Below, piece by piece: positions 7,755 through 16,198 of a stretch of 64,000 nucleotides of DNA. Each line of letters starts with the position of its first letter. Position 1 is the first letter of the stretch. Location of the stretch: NCBI RefSeq assembly GCF_003710825.1, contig NZ_RHHQ01000017.1:248001-312000 (forward strand). The letters run 5' to 3'. Position numbers and translations under genes: made by a program. The stretch comes from Brevibacillus fluminis (lineage in GTDB: Bacteria; Bacillota; Bacilli; Brevibacillales; Brevibacillaceae). Below the pieces are notes generated by a model. The model was given only the letters and a program-made list of their open reading frames with translations, had not been told where the DNA came from and did no database searches.

Positions 7755-8696
7755 ATGAAAATCCTTACGTTTCACAAAAACCTCTCTTTCCCCAGTGTCC
7801 TGAAAGCTTTGAAGGCCAAAATCAGTACCCCGAGTGAGCATCGCTACTGGCATACGTACGATGACATTTCGACGGTTTGTTTGCCGGTCAGCCTGTTTGA
7901 AAAGCACCGGAGTTATTTCATGAATTATTCGCCGGCGGTGGAAGAAAACGTGACGGTGAGCGTACATGCTGCCGAAACAGACGACATCCCATGGGGGGTT
8001 CGCTACTTGGGGGGAGATCGGCTGTGGAGGAATGGAAAAGGGTCAGGCGTGCGCATCGCCGTGATCGATACGGGAATCGCCAGAAAGCATTTTGAGCTGC
8101 GGGATCGGGTGAAAGGCGGGGTGCGCATTGCGGGAGGCGGGATCAATGGACATGGTACACATGTTGCCGGTATCATCGCTGCCTCGCTCAATCACAGAGG
8201 TATCGTCGGTGTGAGCCCGGAGGCGGAGCTGTACGATGTGAAGGCATTTGGGTCTGATGGGAAGGCCAGCCTAACGAACATCTTGCGCGGGATCGACTGG
8301 TCCATCAAAAACAAGATGCAGGTGATTAACATGAGCTTTGGCATGCCACAGCAGAGCGAAGCCTTAAATCGCATGATTCAAAAAGCCGCTTCCCACAATA
8401 TCATCATGGTGGCATCAGCGGGCAACAATGGGAAAGCAGTCGAGTATCCGGCTCGCTATTCACAAGTAATCGCTGTCGGGGCGCTCAATGAAAACGGGAA
8501 GCTCGCCGACTTCAGCTCGCGTGGGGCAGGTTTGAACCAAACTGCGCCAGGCGTTGATATTTTGTCCACCTGGCCGGGCAATCGGTTCAAAAAGCTAAGC
8601 GGCACCTCCATGGCAGCACCCCATGTGACAGGGATGGTTGCACTCCGGCTCGCGAGCCGAAACCGTACCGCCTCTTCACAGAAAGCAGCTAAGTAG
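7755..8696 (+). CDS. Subtilisin-like serine protease, intracellular type
   Basis: S8-family serine protease of 313 residues. The catalytic triad is visible: D105 in VIDTG, H133 in NGHGTHVAG, S285 in GTSMAAPH, with oxyanion N224 in SAGNNG. There is no signal peptide. The N-terminal 76 residues resemble a short inhibitory propeptide, and DIPWGVRYL at 77-85 recalls the entry to the catalytic domain of intracellular subtilisins. It therefore probably acts in the cytoplasm or mother cell, for example in protein turnover at sporulation. The ATG at 7755 is chosen because GGGAGG lies 7 bases upstream; the ATG at 7740 overlaps it. Confidence 0.92.
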   Translation: MKILTFHKNLSFPSVLKALKAKISTPSEHRYWHTYDDISTVCLPVSLFEKHRSYFMNYSPAVEENVTVSVHAAETDDIPWGVRYLGGDRLWRNGKGSGVRIAVIDTGIARKHFELRDRVKGGVRIAGGGINGHGTHVAGIIAASLNHRGIVGVSPEAELYDVKAFGSDGKASLTNILRGIDWSIKNKMQVINMSFGMPQQSEALNRMIQKAASHNIIMVASAGNNGKAVEYPARYSQVIAVGALNENGKLADFSSRGAGLNQTAPGVDILSTWPGNRFKKLSGTSMAAPHVTGMVALRLASRNRTASSQKAAK

Positions 8697-8869
8697 CGGC
8701 ATGGCCGTTCAGTATGAAATGGGCAAGCGATTAAGCAAACAGCCTAACCCTTTACACGGCTCGCGTACATACAGTGGGATATGTGCAGATGCGTGCATTC
8801 TCGCCGCTTTACAGGCGTCGGCTGCCCACATCGCGAGTCCAAGCGCACGTTGCGAAAGGAGGGATGTTT

Positions 8870-9196
8870 GTGCCAAAACAGACTGTAGCAAATCAGGAAC
8901 AGCTATCGCCAGAATTCGTCAAGTGGCTCCGCACCACCAAAAATATGCGAACCAAACAGATTTCACGGCAACCAGAATTGGTGAAACAATACCAGAAGGA
9001 ATTTCAGCGTGAGACTGCGCCACGCAGAGCAAGGAAAGGATTGCTTTCATTTTCTATGCCCAATCTGAATATGATGGACATTTTGAATCATGTGAACAGA
9101 GCGCAGCAAGTCTTATCGGTCATCCAGAACCTTCAAACCGTACTCCCAACATTGGGAGCGAAAGGGCTTCCGGGCAGCAAAAACATCGATCAATAA
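8870..9196 (+). CDS. Conserved hypothetical protein, possible YqfQ-like
   Basis: About 108 residues, basic and hydrophilic in the first half (PEFVKWLRTTKNMRTKQ) and with a helical amphipathic segment LNHVNRAQQVLSVIQNLQ near the C-terminus. That helix followed by a Leu/Gly-rich tail recalls YqfQ/VrrA-like spore-associated proteins, but the likeness is weak. The GTG at 8870 is preferred because AAAGGAGGG (8855-8863) is correctly spaced for it; the ATG at 8864 abuts that site. The frame is open further upstream, so a longer product is possible. It lies 173 bases downstream of the protease and may be read from the same transcript. Confidence 0.55.
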   Translation: MPKQTVANQEQLSPEFVKWLRTTKNMRTKQISRQPELVKQYQKEFQRETAPRRARKGLLSFSMPNLNMMDILNHVNRAQQVLSVIQNLQTVLPTLGAKGLPGSKNIDQ

Positions 9197-9202
9197 GCTA
9201 AG

Positions 9203-9262
9203 GTTCCCGCACAAAACGAACGGCGGCAAACGCGTCCTTCGTGGTTGCGGGAACTTGTTTTT
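9203..9262 (+). terminator. Hairpin terminator with long loop
   Basis: GTTCCCGCA (9203-9211) pairs exactly with TGCGGGAAC (9246-9254), then TTGTTTTT. The 34-base loop makes it less certain. It separates the hypothetical gene from the convergent acetyltransferase. Confidence 0.55.
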
Positions 9263-9265
9263 CCA

Positions 9266-9775
9266 TTACGTACATGATGAATGGGCGTAATGGACAGGAG
9301 CAGCAAGCATCATCGTCATAAATTGTGCTCGCGGGCTTGCAAATTCGACCGCTTTGACAAATCCGCAGTTTTCGTACAGGCGGATCGCGCGCTTGTTACA
9401 TATAGCAACCGTGAGCCGGACAGCCGCATGAGGATGCGCTTTTTTTACCGCATCCAGCACGATGGAGAAAAATTCATAGCCGAACCCTTTGCCCGTCAAA
9501 TCCGGGCGCAACCCGATTCCGATGTCGATCGTCGGATCTTCAGTTGTGTAGGCATCGTATTGATGGCCTGCCGGCACTTGCGCCGCTGCTCCAAGGCAGT
9601 AGTAGCCCAGTAGATTTTCCTCCTCTGAAAAGATCGTATAATAGTCGGTTTCCAACAGTTCAGCGATCGCTTCAGGATTGTCGTCTAGATTATAAAAGTC
9701 GTAGGGCGGAGGGTATTTCCACCCAGCGATTATCCGTGCATTCATCTCATTCATCGCTTTTATCTGAAAAGCCAT
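9266..9775 (-). CDS. GNAT-family N-acetyltransferase
   Basis: 169-residue acetyltransferase. The acetyl-CoA binding region is recognisable as IGIGLRPDLTGKGFGYEFF (R/Q-x-x-G-x-G/A type loop), followed by VRLTVAICNKRAIRLYENCGF, the standard GNAT motif B with Asn and Tyr near the active site. The start follows GAGAGG. It is only 31 bases downstream of the MFS exporter gene on the same strand, so the two may share a transcript; a resistance or detoxification pairing is possible but unproven. The substrate is unknown. Confidence 0.85.
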   Translation of the reverse strand: MAFQIKAMNEMNARIIAGWKYPPPYDFYNLDDNPEAIAELLETDYYTIFSEEENLLGYYCLGAAAQVPAGHQYDAYTTEDPTIDIGIGLRPDLTGKGFGYEFFSIVLDAVKKAHPHAAVRLTVAICNKRAIRLYENCGFVKAVEFASPRAQFMTMMLAAPVHYAHSSCT

Positions 9776-9806
9776 GCCTGCAACCTCTCTTTCAATTGTT
9801 GTGAAG

Positions 9807-11096
9807 TCATGTCTGCAGTGTCGTTGCCATCTCTCGCAATTTTTCGTTTTTCTCCCTTTTCAGGCTCACGATAACGGAGCGGGTCAATAGCAATCCTACG
9901 ATCCCCATCAAAAGCAGGAGAACGGTCATCATTTCGCTCGAAAGGAAAGCGCCCGCGCTAATGCCTAATGCACCCAAGGCTTTGGCGCCCTGATTGACCA
10001 GTCCGTTTACCGCCATATAGGAGCTTCGCGCCTCATCCTTGACGATTTCGGCCAAGTACGATTGTCGGACAGGCACATGCATCAATTCGCCGATAGTCGC
10101 GACGAGCATCGCGGCGGCGATCAGCCATAGCGTGTTACTGTAGCTGATGATGGTATAGCCAATCGTATACATGATAACCCCGCTGTACAATACAACTGTA
10201 TCCTTGTATTTTTTGATGACATGGGTGACCAATAGGGATAAACAGACGACCAAAATGGTATTTTCCATCTGCATCATGCTGAGCACCTTGATGCCGGTCA
10301 TTTCGATCGATCCCCAATCAAACAGAGACAGATGCTGGGGGATGAATTCCTGTTGCAGCCGCACAGCGACATAGTTCGGCGTCTGGAATTCCAACGCGAT
10401 GAACAGCAGGCCGCCTAAGCTGTATAGCAGGAATCGGCGGTCTCCCATGACGGAAACATAGTTTTGCCAGACACCGCGCAAAATCCCGGGCTGGTTCGTT
10501 GTGGGTGTCAAATCAGGCTGCCTGTGATAAGTCTCTTGCACAAAAAAGACAAGCAGCATGAGTGTGATAAGGCTGATCATAGTCAGCAACAGAAAAAGCG
10601 TAAACCGATGAGAGGCGAAAAACAAGCCCCCAAACAAGGCACCGATGGCGATGGAAAGGTTCGTCGACCAGTAGCTGATGCTGTACATAAACGTGCGGTT
10701 TTCCTTTGTGCTCACATCGATGAGCATGGCATCAGCGGCTGGATTGATCATGCCGTTACATATGCTTTGCAAGAGCATCATCGCAAACGTCAGCCACGCG
10801 GAATCAAGCAGCGGCGAATTGGCCAAGCACATCACAGCAAAAGACATGACGAGTGCGACTTGCGCGTACACCATCACGATTTTTCGGCCGTAGCGATCCG
10901 CCAAATATCCGCCATAAAAGCTGGTAAGAATCTGTGCGATGATCGTTACGAGCAGTAAAATACCGGCGAGCCCCTTGCCCAGTTTTTCGGCGAAATAGAT
11001 GGCCATGAATGGAAAGATCATCGTTCCCACAGCTCTGGTCAAAAATGAAGTGACGATCCGAATGCGTATATTGGGGTGAAGCTGAAAAAAATCCAT
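9807..11096 (-). CDS. MFS transporter, probable efflux pump
   Basis: About 429 residues with twelve predicted membrane helices and the MFS motif A GGYLADRYGRK between helices 2 and 3. It looks like a drug or sugar exporter of the 12-helix class. The ATG at 11096 is favoured over the preceding TTG because GGAGGAGG is 6-7 bases upstream. It is transcribed divergently from an SgrR-like regulator, an arrangement that in enterobacteria pairs SgrR with the sugar exporter SetA. That parallel suggests the regulator controls this pump. Confidence 0.87.
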   Translation of the reverse strand: MDFFQLHPNIRIRIVTSFLTRAVGTMIFPFMAIYFAEKLGKGLAGILLLVTIIAQILTSFYGGYLADRYGRKIVMVYAQVALVMSFAVMCLANSPLLDSAWLTFAMMLLQSICNGMINPAADAMLIDVSTKENRTFMYSISYWSTNLSIAIGALFGGLFFASHRFTLFLLLTMISLITLMLLVFFVQETYHRQPDLTPTTNQPGILRGVWQNYVSVMGDRRFLLYSLGGLLFIALEFQTPNYVAVRLQQEFIPQHLSLFDWGSIEMTGIKVLSMMQMENTILVVCLSLLVTHVIKKYKDTVVLYSGVIMYTIGYTIISYSNTLWLIAAAMLVATIGELMHVPVRQSYLAEIVKDEARSSYMAVNGLVNQGAKALGALGISAGAFLSSEMMTVLLLLMGIVGLLLTRSVIVSLKREKNEKLREMATTLQT

Positions 11097-11196
11097 CAAT
11101 TACCTCCTCCTAACGTTATGTTCCATTGTAGCTAGGAAAAGGAGAAGAAAAAGGGTAAGATTTAGAGATAGACTTCACCTTTTAGGAGAGAACAAG

Positions 11197-12987
11197 ATGA
11201 AATGCAAGGAGCACTACCTTACCATCCTGCTTTCCATGCCCAGCCCACCGCATAAAGGTAGCACCGTTACGATTACCGTAGAAACGCTTGCCGATATGCT
11301 GTTTTGCACGACGCGCAACGTCAAGCTGATCATGCGCAAGTTGGTCGAGGAGGGGCTGGTCGCATGGACAGCTGGCGTTGGCCGGGGTAATCCGTCGCAA
11401 ATGACGATATTGCGTGAGCTCGATGAGGTGATCGACGAGTATTTTCGCGAGCTATTGGCAAAAGGGCGGATGAAAGAGGCGATTGAGCTGATGGCGCACA
11501 AAGCGATGCCGCAAGCCACACGGGAGCGTTTGCGTGTTTTGCTGGACAACCAATTCGGCTTTCAAGTGGAGGAAACGCCGTCAAGCAGGCTTGATGTACT
11601 GCGCGTCACGCGCGGGCGCAAACTAGCAACCCTCGACCCCGCATTCGTCTTTTCGGCAACGGAAGCCTACTTCCTTGAGCAAATTTTTGATACCCTGCTC
11701 GTGTTTGATCCTACCAAGAAACGCTTTTTACCTTCCATTGCACATGCGTGGGAAAGCAACACGGAAGGGAGCCAATGGACCTTTTATTTGCGCAAAGCGG
11801 TCCGTTTCCATCATGGCCGCGTCTTGACCGCAAAAGATGTGCAGTATTCGCTAGAGCGCATTCGCACGGTTCAATCGATATCCCGCTGGCAATACGAGGA
11901 CATCGAGCGGATCGAGGTGGAGTCGGATACGATCATCACGTTTCATTTGCGTCAGCCGAACCGTTTTTTCCTCCATTACATGTCCAGTGTTACGATGTCG
12001 ATCCTGCCGCATGACGTAGTATTCGACGAGCGGGCCATCATCGGCACCGGTCCGTTCCGGATGACGGAAAATTCAGAGCAGGTGCTGGTGGTTGAAGCGT
12101 TTGACGACTATTTTGGACACCGTGCGCTGCTTGATCGGGTCGAGTCCTGGTATATGCCGGAGCGCGCGAGGGATGAGCGGCAATACATGCTCCCATTCGC
12201 GGATGATGCTCATGCTGAACAAACGGATCAAGACGCATACTTTGAATATCGGGAGCAAGGCTGCCGCTATCTCATTTTCAATTTCAAAAAATCGGGGGTT
12301 CTGCACCAGCTTAAATTTCGCCAAGCAATGCGCATTGTATACGACCGTCTCGCCCTCATTCGCGACTTGAAGGGAACCCGCCATTTGCCAGCGGACAGCT
12401 TTTTGCCAGAGAAAAGCAGCCAGGCGCTTTTCGTGGAGCAATCATTGGAACAGGCACGCGCATTATTGGCTGAAAGCGGCTATAACGGAGAGACGCTGCG
12501 CTTGTATTATTACGATAAACGAGATGAAAACAGCGACGCCACATGGCTGCAAGAACGCTGTGCAGCCATCGGTCTTTCGCTCAGCCTGCATCCGCTCTGT
12601 ATCACTACGTTTTTGGATGCGGGCACGGTGGAGGATGCGGATATGATGCTGTCTGGAGAAGTGCTGGAAAGTGATGTCGAATGGGGGATGCTCCGCCTGT
12701 TCAAAGATGAGGGAACTGCATTTTTCCGGTTTTTGAACGAAAGCCAGCGTGAGCTGATCGACACCCATCTGCACGATTTCGTCCATTTGCAGGCAGAGAA
12801 AGAGCGGAACGACGTGTTCGATCGGATCGAACAGTTGGTAAGAGAAGAGCTGTGGGTATTATACGGGGTGCATATGAAACGAACGCCAAGCTATCACCGA
12901 TCCCTTAATGGAGTCAAGCTTGATTCATTTGGCTGGATTGATTTCTCCAAGCTGTGGATCAAGCCTGCAGAACGAATGGAACATTAG
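11197..12987 (+). CDS. SgrR-like regulator: HTH plus solute-binding domain
   Basis: 596-residue cytoplasmic regulator. Residues 1-115 form the SgrR-type DNA-binding domain (winged helix with TVETLADMLFCTTRNVKLIMR). Residues about 160-500 resemble family 5 peptide/solute-binding proteins (FVFSATEAYFLEQIFDTLL, GPFRMTENSE, LIFNFKKSGVL) without a signal peptide, so the binding fold serves as a ligand sensor. The gene is divergent from the MFS exporter with a 100-base shared promoter region, and the DUF3626 gene follows after 44 bases. A start at ATG 11197 follows AGGAGAG. The ligand is unknown; a phosphosugar or peptide-like compound would fit the family. Confidence 0.85.
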   Translation: MKCKEHYLTILLSMPSPPHKGSTVTITVETLADMLFCTTRNVKLIMRKLVEEGLVAWTAGVGRGNPSQMTILRELDEVIDEYFRELLAKGRMKEAIELMAHKAMPQATRERLRVLLDNQFGFQVEETPSSRLDVLRVTRGRKLATLDPAFVFSATEAYFLEQIFDTLLVFDPTKKRFLPSIAHAWESNTEGSQWTFYLRKAVRFHHGRVLTAKDVQYSLERIRTVQSISRWQYEDIERIEVESDTIITFHLRQPNRFFLHYMSSVTMSILPHDVVFDERAIIGTGPFRMTENSEQVLVVEAFDDYFGHRALLDRVESWYMPERARDERQYMLPFADDAHAEQTDQDAYFEYREQGCRYLIFNFKKSGVLHQLKFRQAMRIVYDRLALIRDLKGTRHLPADSFLPEKSSQALFVEQSLEQARALLAESGYNGETLRLYYYDKRDENSDATWLQERCAAIGLSLSLHPLCITTFLDAGTVEDADMMLSGEVLESDVEWGMLRLFKDEGTAFFRFLNESQRELIDTHLHDFVHLQAEKERNDVFDRIEQLVREELWVLYGVHMKRTPSYHRSLNGVKLDSFGWIDFSKLWIKPAERMEH

Positions 12988-13031
12988 GGGCAGAGCTTCG
13001 AGTGTATGAAAAGCGGAAGAGGAGGATTGCG

Positions 13032-14135
13032 ATGAACGAGTGCAGTGGTAGTCGAAACGATTTTACCGCTGCCCAAGCAGGGGCGATTCGATATGTGCGC
13101 GGCTGTGCCGAGCTTATGCGTGATCAGGCACTTGACGAGCTGCGTGACATTTTTTCACGTGCCAACGTTGCGAACGACATAGATGTCGCGATGATCGCAC
13201 AACACGTTTCGCGGGCACCGATCACGCTCAATTTCCATCCAGATCGGATGATGCCCGATGGACGAACTGTCATTGACGGTCTTCTGCGCGAGGGCACGTA
13301 TCGCAGCCAATTCGTAACCGGCGTGACCAATGGGAGCCGTACGGCATATCCGGGGGGCGATCGCGATCGGTGGGAGCAGCAGCTTTTTGGCGGAGCGTAT
13401 CATGCGTCTGGAGTGGAAGGAGTTGATCGGCCGACATACGGTGCGCTCAACGTGCTCCATTATGCGGATGGAGCATCGCCACGGTTCGGCTCCTGTTATC
13501 TCATCCTCAAACCGCATATGACAAGCCGTTGTACCTTCACCTTTGGAGACAGTCATGCAGGACCGACCCGTATCGGAACGATGGACGTCTTTGAACCGCT
13601 GCTTGCTGCCTTGCTGCGAGAGGTGGAACAAAACGGCAACGCCCTTGGCACATCGGGCATGAGTGTTCAGGGGGTACTAACTCGACTCGCAGGATGTAAG
13701 GAAGAAAGCTTCGAAAAAGCGGGTATGCGCGGACGTGCGCTCGACGACTATATCGAAGCGCAAATCCATGGGAAGATCCTGCTAGTCGATGACGTCGCAG
13801 CAATCGTCGCCGATCCTGCTTTCAAGGGTACAGCGATCGGCGAACAGCTCATGAGGCTTAGTGCCACTCACAATTGCGAACTGCGCTGGCACCCGGGCTT
13901 TAGTCTCGCCGTGGCGTCGGTGCCGGACGATTTCCGTGGTCCTGTAATGCCGCCGTTTGCCCGATGGATCGATACACATTTCGCTAAAACGCCAGGTCTT
14001 TTAGACGCGGCAGACTTAGGGGTGGCTGCTGCTTCCCTGCATACGACACCGGAACTTTGGCATGAATGGGGAACGCCGGACGAGTCGTTTCAGCTAATCA
14101 AACAGTTGTGGCACGTAATCGTTCGCTTTGGATGA
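13032..14135 (+). CDS. DUF3626 domain protein
   Basis: 367-residue protein matching the DUF3626 family, with hallmark segments NFHPDRMMPDGRTVIDGLL, GTYRSQFVTGVTNGSRTAYP, GGDRDRWEQQLFGGAYH and PRFGSCYLILKP. The family has no assigned reaction; conserved His, Asp and Arg residues suggest an enzyme, and the RSQFxTGxxNG element has been compared with ADP-ribosyl-type toxins only loosely. It begins behind GGAGGA 44 bases after the SgrR-like gene and is probably cotranscribed. The reading frame is open upstream to 12954, but that start overlaps the regulator and has no ribosome site. Confidence 0.82.
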   Translation: MNECSGSRNDFTAAQAGAIRYVRGCAELMRDQALDELRDIFSRANVANDIDVAMIAQHVSRAPITLNFHPDRMMPDGRTVIDGLLREGTYRSQFVTGVTNGSRTAYPGGDRDRWEQQLFGGAYHASGVEGVDRPTYGALNVLHYADGASPRFGSCYLILKPHMTSRCTFTFGDSHAGPTRIGTMDVFEPLLAALLREVEQNGNALGTSGMSVQGVLTRLAGCKEESFEKAGMRGRALDDYIEAQIHGKILLVDDVAAIVADPAFKGTAIGEQLMRLSATHNCELRWHPGFSLAVASVPDDFRGPVMPPFARWIDTHFAKTPGLLDAADLGVAAASLHTTPELWHEWGTPDESFQLIKQLWHVIVRFG

Positions 14136-14173
14136 CTATGTAAGGACTTAACGACACAAAAAAGTGCAACCGC

Positions 14174-14212
14174 GGCTCCGCCAAAAAGCATGGCGTAGCC
14201 AGGTTTGCTAAT
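14174..14212 (+). repeat. Stem-loop element, copy 1
   Basis: GGCTCCGCC (14174-14182) and GGCGTAGCC (14192-14200) form a 9-bp stem with one mismatch around AAAAAGCAT, followed by AGGTTTGCTAAT. A second copy with the same stem, loop and tail is at 23460-23498. It lies just upstream of the MarR operator array. The tail resembles the 3-prime part of the GEMM riboswitch consensus, but the required 5-prime half is missing, so I give no class. Confidence 0.6.
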
Positions 14213-14217
14213 GATAG

Positions 14218-14273
14218 TTGCATGATACAAATTTATTGCTTGTATCATGCAAGTTATAAGTTGTATAATGCAA
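14218..14273 (+). promoter_or_regulatory. Three-site MarR operator over promoter
   Basis: TTGCATGATACAA (14218-14230), TTGTATCATGCAA (14240-14252) and TTGTATAATGCAA (14261-14273) follow the pattern TTGYATNATRCAA. The first two are exact reverse complements. Spacing is 22 and 21 bases, two helical turns, putting bound dimers on one DNA face. The third site contains the -10 TATAAT (14264-14269) and the second covers the -35 region, so binding should shut the promoter of the MarR-isochorismatase operon. Confidence 0.78.
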
Positions 14274-14322
14274 GCATCACCACAAATACGTCCCAACCGA
14301 ATAAAGCGAAGGAGCGAGGGTG

Positions 14323-14769
14323 ATGATGAAACATAAATCTATCGAGCAGATCGAACACGAAGTGACCGTACTGATGCGCCGGGCCGACTACAAGCGGACG
14401 CTGGATGGCAGCAAAAACGGAATCGAACGGTCTGCTTACTTGCTAGTAAAGCAGCTATGCGCCAATGGCCCGCTCTCGATCGGCAATATCGCTGAGCTGT
14501 CTGGACTTGATATTTCCACCATCAGCAGGCAGGTTGCCGCGATGGAGAACAAAGGATTGATCTCCCGGTTACCGGATGAAAAAGATTCGCGCATAAGCCT
14601 CGTCCAAGCTACAGAGGAGGGAAAGGCCGCTCTGCTACGTGCAAAAAAGCACCGCATGGAGGCTTATACAGAGCTGCTGGAAGACTGGACGGAGGAAGAC
14701 ACTGTGCATTTGTCCGTTTTGCTTGCCAGATTGAACCGTGCAATCGAAGAAAGAAAAAAAGCGCGATAG
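14323..14769 (+). CDS. MarR-family transcriptional repressor
   Basis: Winged-helix regulator of 148 residues with the helix-turn-helix GPLSIGNIAELSGLDISTIS and wing KGLISRLPDEKDSRISLVQ. The second ATG (14323) is chosen because AAGGAG ends 8 bases upstream; GTG 14320 and ATG 14326 are equally open. The operator array before it suggests it represses itself and the isochorismatase-family hydrolase 33 bases downstream. The inducer is not known. Confidence 0.9.
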   Translation: MMKHKSIEQIEHEVTVLMRRADYKRTLDGSKNGIERSAYLLVKQLCANGPLSIGNIAELSGLDISTISRQVAAMENKGLISRLPDEKDSRISLVQATEEGKAALLRAKKHRMEAYTELLEDWTEEDTVHLSVLLARLNRAIEERKKAR

Positions 14770-14802
14770 TAAAAAACGAACTTTCTCGGGAGGACATACA
14801 AG

Positions 14803-15369
14803 ATGGAAACATTACAAATCGATTTTCAAAAAACGGCATTGGTCATGATTGACTTACAAAAAGGCATTGTCCAGCTACCAGGTGGCCAAGCGATTGTGGA
14901 CAAGTCGCGCAAGCTGGTGGAGCTATTCCGCCAAAAGCAAGGATTTTTGGCTTTCGTACGAGTCGCATTTCATGACGGTCAAGATGCGTTGAAGCCGTCG
15001 ACAGACCAGCCAGCACCGACAATGAAACGATCTGAGGATTGGGCAGATCTGGTACCAGAGCTCGGTGTGACAGACAAAGATTACGTGGTGACAAAACGTC
15101 AGTGGGGCGCTTTTTTCGGGACAGATCTCGATCTGCAGCTGCGCCGCAGAGGAATCGATACGATCGTGCTGTGTGGTATCGCTACGAATATCGGCGTGGA
15201 AATGACGGCACGTGAAGCGTTCCAGCTCGGCTACAATCAAATTTTCATTACTGATGCGATGATGGCGATGAGTGGAGAAGAGCATGATGCGACCTGCCGC
15301 TACATTTTCCCGCGAATCGGCAAAGTGCGGACGACAGAAGCGGTTTTAGCTGAAGTGTCCCATGGCTGA
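14803..15369 (+). CDS. Isochorismatase-family cysteine hydrolase
   Basis: 188-residue amidohydrolase-like enzyme with the complete catalytic triad of the family: D17 in MIDLQKGI, K98 in VTKRQWGAF and C124 in VLCGIATNIGVE, with the cis-peptide IAT after the cysteine. Members hydrolyse isochorismate, nicotinamide, N-carbamoylsarcosine or ureides; the YcaC/SttH-like length here does not settle the substrate. It follows GGGAGGA and is in an operon with the MarR repressor, which suggests an inducible detoxification or salvage role. Confidence 0.9.
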   Translation: METLQIDFQKTALVMIDLQKGIVQLPGGQAIVDKSRKLVELFRQKQGFLAFVRVAFHDGQDALKPSTDQPAPTMKRSEDWADLVPELGVTDKDYVVTKRQWGAFFGTDLDLQLRRRGIDTIVLCGIATNIGVEMTAREAFQLGYNQIFITDAMMAMSGEEHDATCRYIFPRIGKVRTTEAVLAEVSHG

Positions 15370-15476
15370 ACCGAAAAATTGCAGTGCCTGGTTTTTCCTT
15401 GCGGTTGGATCGGGGGCCATGCTCAACCCGTTGCGATTGCTTGACGAAAAAAATTCAGGTTGTAGGGGGAAGTAAG

Positions 15477-15689
15477 CTGAAGATAGGGGTTTTATCCGAC
15501 ACGCATCTGCCGAAAAAAGCAAAAGCCCTGCCGGCGTCGTTGCTGTGTGGGCTTTTTGGTGTGGATCTAATTTTGTACGCAGGTGATTGATCTAATCTCG
15601 ATGCCAATGAAGCGCTGCAAAACATCGCGCCGGTGAAAGGCGTGTGCGGCAGAAGCAGCTATTTTTTTCCTACGGTTTGCTTACGCTAA
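15477..15689 (+). pseudogene. Broken YfcE/MJ0936-type phosphoesterase
   Basis: The reading frame encodes the N-terminus of a small metallophosphoesterase: KIGVLSDTHLPKKAKALP, then DLILYAGD with the metal-binding GD. Directly after this D a TGA replaces the expected tryptophan codon of the GDW motif; the same frame continues SNLDANEALQNIAPVKGVCG, matching the next family block. The C-terminal two thirds are missing, and the frame stops at TAA 15687-15689. No good start codon is visible either. It is a decayed remnant, not a functional gene. Confidence 0.72.
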
Positions 15690-15745
15690 GCAAGATGATT
15701 CATCTGGAGCATCGCTTTTTCACATGGCATATATTCTCGAACGAT

Positions 15746-15783
15746 AAAAAAGCCGATTGCCTTTTTGCGAGGGATCGGCTTTT
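15746..15783. terminator. Bidirectional terminator
   Basis: AAAAGCCGAT pairs with ATCGGCTTTT over a 16-base loop between the phosphoesterase remnant and the convergent two-gene operon. Confidence 0.8.
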
Positions 15784-15801
15784 ATCATGCGCAGAAAAGA
15801 G

Positions 15802-16191
15802 CTACTTGTTTTCCGTCTTGTATTGATCGATACCTTTTTTGAACAATTCGAGCAAAACGTCGTGCTGGGTTTTGTGATGAAAATGCTGCTTGATCTGCTC
15901 CAGCTCGGCAACAAGCTCGGAGTCTAAGTGCAAGTTGACGGTCTTGCCTTTGTCTTTGGGAAAAATCTCGTAGCCTTTGCCTCTTTCCTTGAGCTGGCCT
16001 TCCACTGAAATATCCGGCGAGAGCATCTCGCGGTCAGGCAAATAAATGTGTTCGCCCTCAATCTCGATTAGCACTAAGTCCTCGCTAAACGATATGTGAA
16101 GCGGATAACCCAGCTCGCGATTCACATCGCGGATGAGCCGGCCTTTCTCTTGATTGCACGCGTTGTTTTCCAAGGTGATTTTGACTTTCAT
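15802..16191 (-). CDS. Unknown protein, second gene of a two-gene operon
   Basis: 129 residues that I do not recognise. The N-terminal half is a mixed beta/alpha segment (MKVKITLENNACNQEKGRLI ending with IEIEGEHIYLPD). The C-terminal part after a Lys/Gly linker, VNLHLDSELVAELEQIKQHF, is amphipathic and could be a ribbon-helix-helix or small helical dimerisation unit. The ATG at 16191 is used because GGAAGGAG lies upstream; the longer frame to 16299 overlaps the previous gene. It starts 7 bases after the preceding stop, so translation is probably coupled. Confidence 0.62.
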   Translation of the reverse strand: MKVKITLENNACNQEKGRLIRDVNRELGYPLHISFSEDLVLIEIEGEHIYLPDREMLSPDISVEGQLKERGKGYEIFPKDKGKTVNLHLDSELVAELEQIKQHFHHKTQHDVLLELFKKGIDQYKTENK

Positions 16192-16198
16192 GATCCAC

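Noticed and set aside
8638..9012. 124-codon ORF after the protease
   Set aside because: Overlaps the better-supported frame at 8870 and has no ribosome site of its own.
14161..14220. c-di-GMP-I (GEMM) riboswitch
   Set aside because: The 3-prime half resembles the consensus, but the conserved 5-prime segments with GGCAAACC and GACGCAAAGC are missing in both copies.
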